The notes under the pieces were generated by a model. That model was not told the DNA's origin. It searched no databases and saw nothing but the letters and a program-made list of their open reading frames with translations. A DNA stretch of 18,869 nucleotides from Hepatocystis sp. ex Piliocolobus tephrosceles (Eukaryota > Apicomplexa > Aconoidasida > Haemosporida > Plasmodiidae). The stretch is taken from positions 1 through 18,869 of the forward strand of contig CABPSV020000176.1 of the NCBI GenBank assembly GCA_902459845.2, given 5' to 3'. A program made the position numbers and the translations under genes. Below are positions 10,473-18,185 of the stretch, piece after piece (positions within the stretch are counted from its first letter, which is position 1; every line of letters starts with the position of its first letter).

Positions 10473-12863
10473 TTACCACTCATAATTGGTATTATTACCA
10501 GATTTACAAGTTTTTAACTGATCATTTAAAATATTATTTTTTTGAAAAATATGTTTTAAATATGAATAAGAAAATACGGAAGTATGATTATCTGACCATA
10601 TGAATTTAACATTATGTATACCCAATTTAATTATTTGTTTTATATATAAATTAGTGTTATTAATATTTTTATGTATATTATGATTTTTATTATATGTATT
10701 ATCATAGTTATTAGTTAACAATTTATTACTTTTTTTTTTTTGTGAGCGGATTTCTTTATTTGTTTTACATATAGTACAAGTACATTTTAAACGAATATAT
10801 TTAACATGACATGTTAATATATCGTCTGAAAAGACATATTTATTATCAATAGAATCAAAAGTCAATTGAATATAATATTTGTTGTATATTTGTAATGATG
10901 GTATATTTAAATTGTGGTTATATTTTAATATAGATATTTGTCTAGTAACCTGTTGAAAAATATATTCTATTTTTTCAATTAAATAATGTTTTTCATATGC
11001 TAATATAAAAGGGAATAATTTTTGTTTATTATCATTTTTGTTAGTATAATATACATTTTGAGATAATATAGAATTAAATGGTAAATCATATATATTTTGA
11101 ATTTTATTTTTTAATTTATCTAAATTACAATTATTAAATAAATAATGTTTTTTATCACAATTATCACATATAAAATAATTCATATTTATAATTAAACATA
11201 TAATTGGCAAATTAAAATGATTACACATATTAATACCTTTTTCAACGTCATTTACAGATAAATCATTTGGTGTTGTTATCATAATAATACCATTAATTTG
11301 TTCATTTTCAAATAAATTTAAATGAATGTCATGAGTACCTGGAGGCATGTCGACAATTAGATAATCTAATACACCCCAATCAACATTATGTAACATTTCT
11401 TTTATTAATTCATTTAATATAGGTCCTCGAAAAGAAGCAAATCCCAAACTCGTGTTATTCTTTATATATGCATAAGACATTAATTTTACGTCTTTATATA
11501 CTATTGGTTCAATGAGTGCCACATTTGTGTCGGGATTTTCTTGTTTACGCATATCTCTTACTTCATATTGGTTTTTTTGTTCATGCATAACTTGTTGTTC
11601 ATATAAACTTTTGTTCCCATATAAAACGTCGTTCCTAGATAAATCGTCGTTCCCATATAAAACGTCGTTCCCATATAAAACGTCGTTCCCATATAAAACG
11701 TCGTTCCTAGATAAATCGTCCTTCCCATATAAAACGTCGTTCCCATATAAAACGTCGTTCCTAGATAAATCGTCGTTCCTATATAAAACGTCCTTCCTAT
11801 ATAAAACGTCCTTCCCATATAAAACGTCGTTCCCAGTTAAATCACCATTTCCATATATTTCGTTTTCATTTTTTCCATATATATCTCCTTTTACATTGGT
11901 GTTATTGTTATCGTCCATGTGTTTTACGTTTTCTTGCTCATTTGTATCCCACTTGTTGTGGTGTGAACTAGTATGTATATTCCTACTATTGTTCATACTT
12001 TCATAATCACTATTATTCTCTGTGATTATCTGACCATTACCATAAACGTGTTGGTTTTTATTTAATGGTTTTGTACTATCCTGTATTATGTTTAAGTTTT
12101 TATGTAAGAACTGTTCATTTTGTTTGCCATGAAAATCGTGTCTGTTTTTATCAAGTGATGTACCATTGTTTTTATCAAGTGATGTACCATTGTTTTTATC
12201 AAGTGGTGTATCATTGTTTGTCTGATTATTTGTTATTATTTCATTTATAGAAATATTATTTTTAATATTGTTGTTATTTATGGTTTGTTCATTTTCGTAA
12301 CATATTTTATTATTTTTGTTTTTATTGAAAGTTTTAAATTTAGCATATGTATGACCAAAAGGTAATAAAGTAGGTAAACTAGGACCATTTATGTCTGCGT
12401 CAAGAAGGCCTACACGAGCTCCTTTTTTTTTTAAATAAAAAGCATAATTAACAGAAAAGAAAGATTTACCTACTCCTCCTTTACAACTATATACTAATAT
12501 AATATTTTCAATTTTATTTACTTTATTTTCTTTATTTTGTTTATGATAATTTATAAATGTTATATTTATATTTACACTCTCTATCCATTCATATATGCTT
12601 AAGTTTTCTTTACATTCATATTCTAACTCATCTTTAACAGGACAAGCGGGAGTAGTTAAATTTAAGTCCAATTCAACTTGGTACTTCCCACTCTCTTTTT
12701 CAGTTATTTTTAAATTACGAACAAAATTTAATTCGACTATGTTTTTTTTTAAATCTGGATCTATAACATTTTTCAAACTTGATAAAATCAGTTCTTTTTT
12801 TTTTTTTATTTTGGAAATGTTTTTACCATATACAAATTCTTCATCAATAAAGTCGCTGTCCAT
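10473..12863 (-). CDS. HCF101: HCF101-like Mrp/NBP35-family P-loop ATPase, Fe-S cluster carrier
   Basis: 796 residues from the chosen start. Order: MIP18 (DUF59) domain about 24-105 with DPDL and TTPACPVKD (Cys74); Mrp-type deviant Walker A CKGGVGKS (127-134, Lys128 and Lys133); LLDADINGPS (153-162); a repeat-rich insertion (about 175-455); Walker B YLIVDMPPGTHD (501-512, Asp505); Cys566-x-x-Cys569 for a bridging cluster; and a C-terminal DUF971 domain (about 655-775) with RLKCTCTIC (691-699) and FIWSDNHTSVFSY. MIP18-Mrp-DUF971 is the HCF101 architecture. Family members bind ATP and a 4Fe-4S cluster and pass the cluster to target proteins. Plant HCF101 is plastidial; work in Toxoplasma, as I recall, places the apicomplexan protein in the cytosolic pathway. 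I chose the start at 12863 because an in-frame ATG at 12986 adds 41 residues that look like translated TA and T-rich leader. The gene is divergent to GGPPS. Confidence 0.9.
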   Translation of the reverse strand: MDSDFIDEEFVYGKNISKIKKKKELILSSLKNVIDPDLKKNIVELNFVRNLKITEKESGKYQVELDLNLTTPACPVKDELEYECKENLSIYEWIESVNINITFINYHKQNKENKVNKIENIILVYSCKGGVGKSFFSVNYAFYLKKKGARVGLLDADINGPSLPTLLPFGHTYAKFKTFNKNKNNKICYENEQTINNNNIKNNISINEIITNNQTNNDTPLDKNNGTSLDKNNGTSLDKNRHDFHGKQNEQFLHKNLNIIQDSTKPLNKNQHVYGNGQIITENNSDYESMNNSRNIHTSSHHNKWDTNEQENVKHMDDNNNTNVKGDIYGKNENEIYGNGDLTGNDVLYGKDVLYRKDVLYRNDDLSRNDVLYGNDVLYGKDDLSRNDVLYGNDVLYGNDVLYGNDDLSRNDVLYGNKSLYEQQVMHEQKNQYEVRDMRKQENPDTNVALIEPIVYKDVKLMSYAYIKNNTSLGFASFRGPILNELIKEMLHNVDWGVLDYLIVDMPPGTHDIHLNLFENEQINGIIMITTPNDLSVNDVEKGINMCNHFNLPIICLIINMNYFICDNCDKKHYLFNNCNLDKLKNKIQNIYDLPFNSILSQNVYYTNKNDNKQKLFPFILAYEKHYLIEKIEYIFQQVTRQISILKYNHNLNIPSLQIYNKYYIQLTFDSIDNKYVFSDDILTCHVKYIRLKCTCTICKTNKEIRSQKKKSNKLLTNNYDNTYNKNHNIHKNINNTNLYIKQIIKLGIHNVKFIWSDNHTSVFSYSYLKHIFQKNNILNDQLKTCKSGNNTNYEW
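11616..11831 (-). repeat. 18-nt coding repeat in the HCF101-like gene, twelve hexapeptide units
   Basis: Residues 345-416 are twelve six-residue units in register. Two main types alternate: [N/K]DVLY[G/R] and [N/K]DDLSR. A degenerate thirteenth unit (NGDLTG) precedes them. The array lies in the insertion between the Walker A' (DAD) and Walker B segments. Antisense frames at 11512-12006 and 11558-11818 are shadows of this array. Confidence 0.93.
12144..12215 (-). repeat. 24-nt coding repeat in the HCF101-like gene, three units
   Basis: Residues 217-240 are three eight-residue units: NDTPLDKN, NGTSLDKN, NGTSLDKN. They are in the same low-complexity insertion as the hexapeptide array. Confidence 0.9.
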
Positions 12864-12876
12864 GTTACCAAGTGTT

Positions 12877-12881
12877 GGGGG
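12877..12881 (-). promoter_or_regulatory. C5 run 13 nt before the HCF101-like start codon
   Basis: On the gene's sense strand, a T-rich stretch is followed by CTTCCTGCCCCC and then the ATG 13 nt later. The layout resembles the element before NOT2. Its role is unknown. Confidence 0.35.
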
Positions 12882-13062
12882 CAGGAAGAAAAAAACAAAA
12901 AAAACAAAAAAAACAAATAAAACAAAAAAAAAATAAATATATATATACCATATATATATGTATATATATATTACACATATAAACATGATTTTATCAATAG
13001 GCTAAATAAAGCCACCCAAAAAATTTTTAATACACAAACCATTACTATTTTGTTGTTTTTTT

Positions 13063-13271
13063 GTCATTTTTTTTTGTCATTTTTTTTTGTCATTTTTTTT
13101 TGTCATTTTTTTTTTTGTCATTTTTTTTTTGTCGTTTTTTATTGTCGTTTTTTATTGTCGTTTTTTTTTTCGTTTTTTTTTGTCATTTTTTTTGTCGTTT
13201 TTTTTTGTCGTTTTTTTTTGTCGTTTTTTATTGTTTTTTTTGTCGTTTTTTTTGTCGTTTCTTTTTTTTTT
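13063..13271 (-). repeat. T-rich array of GTCAT / GTCG units (minus strand ATGAC / CGAC plus A tract)
   Basis: About 15 units of GTCAT or GTCG, each followed by 6-10 T. The left part is mainly GTCAT and the right part mainly GTCG. On the minus strand, which is the HCF101-like sense strand, this reads ATGACAAAAAAAA or CGACAAAAAAA. It starts about 200 bp upstream of that gene's start codon. Confidence 0.9.
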
Positions 13272-13311
13272 TTGTACATATCACTAATTTATAGCTTTTA
13301 CATATGCCTCT

Positions 13312-13525
13312 AAAAAAAAAAATAAGCAAAAAAAATAAGCAAAAAAAATAAGAAAAAAAAGTAAGAAAAAAAAATAAGAAAAAAAAGTAAGAAAAAAAAA
13401 TAAGAAAAAAAAATAAGAAAAAGAAATAAGAAAATAAAATAAGAAAAAGAAATAAGAAAAAAAATTAAGAAAAAGAAATAAGAAAAAAAATTAAGAAAAA
13501 GAAATAAGAAAAAGAAATAAGCAAA
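13312..13525 (+). repeat. A-rich array of AATAAG units
   Basis: Tandem units of about 12 nt in the form A(5-8)TAAG, with variants such as GTAAG and AAAGAAATAAG. It follows the T-rich array after a unique spacer of about 40 bp, so base skew flips from T to A at about 13,310. Confidence 0.85.
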
Positions 13526-14226
13526 AAAAGGAAAGCGACTTCACATGCTCATTATGTGTTGGTTAATCTTATAAAAATATATATTAAAAATAAACTTACA
13601 TATGGTAAATTTTGCGTCACGTTATTGAACATTTAAAAAACCATGTTAGAAAAAAAAAAAAAAAAAAAAAAAACACATTAATATATGTATATATATTTAT
13701 ATATTATAGTATAATTAAAATATGTACTTAATACGAAAAAAGATAAATACCTTTATTATTTCATAATTATGTTTCTGTTATATGTAAATTTATGCTGGTG
13801 AATTAGTTTCTATATTTAAAAATAAAACAACAAAAAAAAAGTAAAGTAAATGAAGCAAAATCAAATAAGGTAAAGTGAAATAAGACAAATTCAAGTCAGG
13901 CTAGATCATATCAGATCAAAAGCAACAATAAAATAATATTTATACAAACAGAAATACTTTCATAACTGTTAAAAATTTTTAATTTTTATAAAATGTTTCG
14001 ACTACATGGTTTTTTTTTGTGAAGTAGTACTATATGATGTATAGTATATACGTAAATGCAGGTATAGAGATATGTATATTAGCTTCAAAGTTTCTCTGTT
14101 ATTACATTTTATAGATTATATAATAATTACTATAACAACTTTTTCTCTTGAAACGATCACAAGCGTTACATTATGAATTATAGATTGTGAATTATATTTA
14201 GCTTTATTTGTTTTTTTGTTTTTTTG

Positions 14227-14227
<1 letters not shown>

Positions 14228-14279
<52 letters not shown>
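14228..14279. repeat. Poly(T) tract, 52 nt
   Basis: An unbroken T run in the GGPPS upstream region. A shorter T tract follows at about 14333-14352. Confidence 0.9.
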
Positions 14280-14281
<2 letters not shown>

Positions 14282-14624
14282 TACTATTTACACTTGAAAA
14301 ATATAGGTAAATATGTTTATTTAATTTTAACCTTTTTTTTTTTTTTTTTTTTACAAGTAGATAAACATATGGTTCATATATACACATATATACACCGTAT
14401 TATGACTCTTCCCTTTTTTTCTTTTTTTTTTTTATATATTAACACTCATATTTGTATGTGAATTTTTTTTTTTTTTTAACATCAAAAAAAATGTACATTT
14501 TCATATTCCCCCTTAAATGCAAATGATTAAATTCAAATTAAAATGTAAACGTAAATGTTAACATAATTATAAAAAATAAAGTAAAAATAAAATTTGGTAT
14601 TTATACATTTATATGTATACATAT

Positions 14625-14663
14625 GCTAATAATAATAATAATAATAATAGTAATAATAACAAC

Positions 14664-14694
<31 letters not shown>

Positions 14695-14707
14695 ACAGTA
14701 ATAATAA
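14625..14707 (+). repeat. AAT trinucleotide microsatellite, interrupted
   Basis: Mostly AAT units with AGT and AAC interruptions. It reads as poly-Asn with Ser in one frame, like coding repeats of this genome, but no conserved protein surrounds it, so I treat it as non-coding. Confidence 0.85.
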
Positions 14708-14877
14708 AAGTAAATGCAAAAAAAAAGTAAATTCATCAGGAAAATATTTCATACAATTTAATAACTGTTTTTTAATTACATCCATTGGTCACAACATTTT
14801 CATAAATGTTTAGTTAATGTACAAATATATAAATATATATATAAACCAATAAATTTTTTTTGTTTTTTTTTTCATCT

Positions 14878-14882
14878 CCCCC
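14878..14882 (+). promoter_or_regulatory. C5 run after a T tract upstream of GGPPS
   Basis: T tracts at about 14854-14872 lead into CATCTCCCCCACGG, about 175 nt before the GGPPS start codon. Another C5 run lies at 14508-14512. The T-tract then C5 order resembles that upstream of NOT2 and the HCF101-like gene. Confidence 0.35.
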
Positions 14883-15058
14883 ACGGAAACAAACAACACA
14901 TTTTTTTGAAACAGAAATTAATACTTTTTAAATGCAAAACGTTTGTTCTTTTTTTCAAAGTTATGAACATAATTTCAAAAAAATATAAAAGAAACTGATT
15001 GCTATTGTGTATGTGTATTATTTTTAATAAAAGAAAAAAAAAAAAAACACACAAAATT

Positions 15059-15472
15059 ATGGATAATATAGAAAATGAAGCATATAATGAAGAAACCGAC
15101 AATGCCTCAGCATTTTTTAAAACTGTAATATATATATATATAACTATAAAAAATTAATAATACATATACTTGATATGTATGTGCACATATATGCATACAT
15201 ATATACATATGTATATTAGCTCTTGTTTGAATGCTATTTTATAGTTTTTTTTTTTTTTTACTTTTTTTTTTTTTTTAACCTTCTACATATATACACATCT
15301 ATGTGCATGTATTTATTAATTTATGTATAGATGTATGAAAGATATAGAAACACATTCCTTGAACATATTAATGATTATGTATTAGAAGATGATGTAAAGC
15401 ATAACCTTTCAAAATACTACAAGACTTTATTTGATTACAATTGCTTGGGTGGGACATATATGTATAAATGAG

Positions 15473-15508
<36 letters not shown>

Positions 15509-16078
15509 TTCATGTATGTATGTCTGTACATGAGCTGAAAAAATTTATAATTTATATCCTATTTTCATGTAATAAAACCATATATGATTCAAATGAGAAG
15601 TATGAACATCTTGAATTTTGAAAATTTACAATTCGGTTCGATTTAGTTCGGTATAGTTCGTCTTAGCCTATTTTTTTTTTATTCATTTCTTGATTTATGT
15701 ATTAACTTACTTATTTACTTACTTATTTACTTATTTATTTATTTATTTACTTACTTGTTTACTTACTTGTTTACTTACTTGTTTACTTACTTGTTTACTT
15801 ACTTGTTTACTTGTTTTTGTTTTAATAGGGGGCAAAAATAATAGGGGTATACTTGTTACATTAATCTACGAATATGTTAAAAATCGAGAAATTAACAGTT
15901 TGGACTGGGAAAAAACTGCTTGTGTAGGTATGTTTTTCGTAAATTAAAAAAAAAAAAAAAAAATCATTTAAATACTTTTGTTAGTATATATACATATAAT
16001 GATGTGACTATACACTATAACAGAGCCATTCGTATTTTTTAACATTTAGACAAATTATAAAAATTTTATTTATTTATT

Positions 16079-16117
<39 letters not shown>

Positions 16118-17685
16118 CTTACTCTCTTATTTTATTTTTTCTATTTTATTTGTTCGCAGCTTGGTGCATTGAAATTTTACAAGCGTCTTTTTTAGTAGCC
16201 GATGACATAATGGATAATGGTGAAAGTAGAAGAAATAAGCACTGTTGGTATAAAATTAAATGCGGTGGATTTTATTTTTTATTTTTTTTTATTTAAATGT
16301 TATAATGTAAAGAAAAATCAAGTTTTTATTTAATATATTCGTTAATTCATTTTTTTTTCATATTTTTTCTTTCTTTATTTTTCATCATGTTTTTTATTGA
16401 AAAGGTATTTATTAAAAGATGTTGAAACGAAGAATGCTGTAAACGATATTTTCCTTTTATACAATTCCATTTACAAGTTCGACTATTTAAATAAATGTAA
16501 AAAATAAAAAAGATATATAACGCACATTTTGTTTGTACTTTTTTTTTTTTTTTTTGACCATATTTTATGTTATTTTTATTTTATTTTTATTTTTTTTTTT
16601 TATTATCACAATGTATAATCAGATTAATAGAAATATATTTACAAAACGAAAGTTGTTATAATGATATAATTTCGGCGTTTCGAGAAGCTACTTTAAAAAC
16701 TATCGTAGGACAACATTTAGATACCAATATTTTTTCAAAAAAATATTCTGATATAGATAGAGACATAGATTTGGAAAATATAGACGTACCAGAGCATGTC
16801 ACGATTAATACTAAAATGATTAATTTTAATATTTATAAAAATATAGTTATTCATAAAACAGCATATTATTCTTTTTTTTTGCCTATAATATGTGGTAAGT
16901 AATTTTAATTCATTTATTGTTTTTATGCACATGTGAAAAGAAATTAATATATAGATAGAATAAATTTATTATATTAAATTATGTATAAGTATATATATAT
17001 GAACACACATGTTTTGGTAAAATTATGTGTTCCATATGTAGGTATGTTATTAGCTGGAATATCATTAGATAATATAATGTACAAAAAGATTGAAAATATA
17101 TCATGTTTGATGGGAGAATATTTTCAGGTAAATATAATAAAAGCACATATACATACATCAATTACGTTATGATAAGTTGCTCAAGTAGCTATTCACATTA
17201 CTTTCTTTCACTGCACATATTAACTTTTTTTTTTTTTTTTTGGAACACCCTTTAGGTTCAAGATGATTACTTAGATTTTTTTGGTGATTTCAATAAAACA
17301 GGAAAAACGAGATCGGATATACAAAACAATAAACTAACTTGGTTGCTTGTAAAGGTAAATTATTTATAAAAAAAAAAACAAAAAAATGTTTAAGTTGTTC
17401 TTGTATGGCTTAAAATAATAAGTTAAACCCATTACTTTATTATGTATATCACTTCTGTAAACACAATTGCATCATAATTTTTTTTTTTTTTTTTTTTTTT
17501 TTTTTCTAATTTTTGCATTTCTTAGGTCTTTGAATTATGTACAGAGTCAGACAAAACAATTATTATAAATAATTATGGAAGAAATAATGTATCATGTGTT
17601 AAAAATATTGATAGTTTATATGAAAAGTACAATATAAAAAAACACTACAATCAATATAAAGAAGCACAAAAGGATAAAATACTTG

Positions 17686-17739
<54 letters not shown>

Positions 17740-18185
17740 ATATATGTACATATAGTGTGTATATACAATGGGGTTATATTTTTATGTTTGATTGGTTACA
17801 TATATATTATGAAGCTATTATGAAACTGTTATTATTTTTTTACATTTTTTTTTTTTTTGCAATCATTACGTTTCCTTTTTTTAGAGCCATAAACCAGCTA
17901 TGTCACGAAGGTGCCTACATTATAAAATAATCTAAAAGGAGTTTCAATTTGTTTTTTGATGTTGTTTTTACCTTTCCGTTTGCGCATTATGCTTTACTTT
18001 TTATTTTTTTCAGTTTTCAATTTTTTATATTTTGATTTTTCACATTTTGATTTTTTACATTTTGATTTTTCACATTTTGATTTTTCACATTTTGATTTTT
18101 TTTTTTTAATTTTTTGGTATTTAATTTTATAGGTATAGAGTATGTATTGAAATATTTGATGGAAGTTTTGTTTACACATGATTAA
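15059..18185 (+). CDS. GGPPS: Farnesyl/geranylgeranyl diphosphate synthase, 11 exons
   Basis: I joined eleven exons by hand: 15059-15124, 15331-15448, 15829-15927, 16160-16247, 16405-16476, 16623-16894, 17042-17127, 17256-17354, 17526-17686, 17885-17910, 18133-18185. They give 1140 nt in frame, 379 residues plus stop; every intron is GT...AG. The enzyme condenses isopentenyl diphosphate with allylic diphosphates to make FPP and GGPP for prenylation, quinones and dolichols. Motifs: GGKNNRG (62-68, IPP binding), first Asp-rich motif DDIMD (109-113) with RR (118-119), [10 protein letters not shown] and IHKTAYYSF in exon 6, and second motif DDYLD (270-274). Ser104, five residues before the first motif, is small where animal FPP synthases have Phe, which fits a GGPP-length product. 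Known plasmodial enzymes are about 375 residues, so the model appears full length. Arg286 replaces a usual Gly in GKxG[ST]D. The gene is divergent to the HCF101-like gene. Confidence 0.92.
15449..15828 (+). other. Intron 2 of GGPPS, with two simple repeats
   Basis: Its ends are set by restoring CLGGKNNRG across the junction (donor GTGGGA, acceptor TTTAATAG). It holds a TA run (15477-15503), three 10-nt units starting with TTCG (15637-15666), and a TTAC/TTACTTACTTGT repeat (about 15705-15813). The repeat keeps an open frame running into exon 3 (15690-15947), which is an artefact of the 4-nt and 12-nt periods. Confidence 0.85.
16077..16117. repeat. Poly(T) tract in GGPPS intron 3
   Basis: About 37-40 consecutive T just upstream of the intron 3 acceptor (16159). 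It serves as an extended polypyrimidine tract. Confidence 0.85.
17687..17884 (+). other. Intron 9 of GGPPS, with poly(A)48 directly after the donor
   Basis: The donor GT (17687-17688) is followed at once by 48 consecutive A (17689-17736), so the whole donor context beyond GT is a homopolymer. The acceptor is TTTTTAG at 17884. Joining GA to A restores Glu354 in [12 protein letters not shown]. Confidence 0.85.
18026..18100 (+). repeat. 15-nt repeat in GGPPS intron 10, five copies
   Basis: Five units of CACATTTTGATTTTT (variants TATATT.. and TACATT..) in perfect register at 18026, 18041, 18056, 18071 and 18086. They lie in the T-rich part of intron 10 (17911-18132), just before the last acceptor. 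The antisense [10 protein letters not shown] frame is a shadow of the repeat. Confidence 0.93.

Larger units (their letters stand above)
12864..15058. promoter_or_regulatory. Divergent promoter region between HCF101-like gene and GGPPS
   Basis: This 2.2 kb separates two head-to-head start codons and should carry both promoters. It contains a T-rich GTCAT/GTCG array (13063-13271), an A-rich AATAAG array (13312-13525), a 52-nt T tract (14228-14279), an AAT triplet repeat (14625-14707), and C5 runs oriented with each gene (minus strand at 12877-12881; plus strand at 14508-14512 and 14878-14882). The open frames at 13050-13313, 14178-14461 and 14613-14813 are translations of these repeats. Regulatory function is inferred from orientation alone. 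Confidence 0.6.

Noticed and set aside
10210..10483. Open frames on both strands over the 9-bp array (MTKMAK, VIFAIF and SFLPFL types)
   Set aside because: They arise because the repeat unit is a multiple of three and mostly lacks stops; there is no conserved domain and no start context.
11512..12250. Antisense plus-strand frames over the HCF101-like repeats
   Set aside because: Mirror images of the 18-nt and 24-nt coding repeats, with no independent signal.
13063..13525. CRISPR-like array
   Set aside because: Units are homopolymer-based with no unique spacers, in a eukaryotic genome; these are simple-sequence repeats.
14613..14813. Asn-rich ORF MYTYANNNN as an upstream exon of GGPPS
   Set aside because: It is an AAT microsatellite; the exon at 15059 already gives a family-typical N-terminus and no conserved residues are missing.
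15690..15947. 85-residue ORF containing [10 protein letters not shown]
   Set aside because: Only the part from 15829 to 15927 is real (GGPPS exon 3); the start is intron repeat and the end runs past the donor.
16477..16500. Alternative GGPPS intron 5 donor at GTAAAA (about 16495)
   Set aside because: It has a better donor consensus, but joining it to the acceptor at 16622 gives an in-frame stop at once; GTTCGA restores the conserved YKLIEIYL.
16567..16902. 111-residue ORF containing [12 protein letters not shown]
   Set aside because: This is GGPPS exon 6 with intron sequence read through at both ends; the true exon is 16623-16894.
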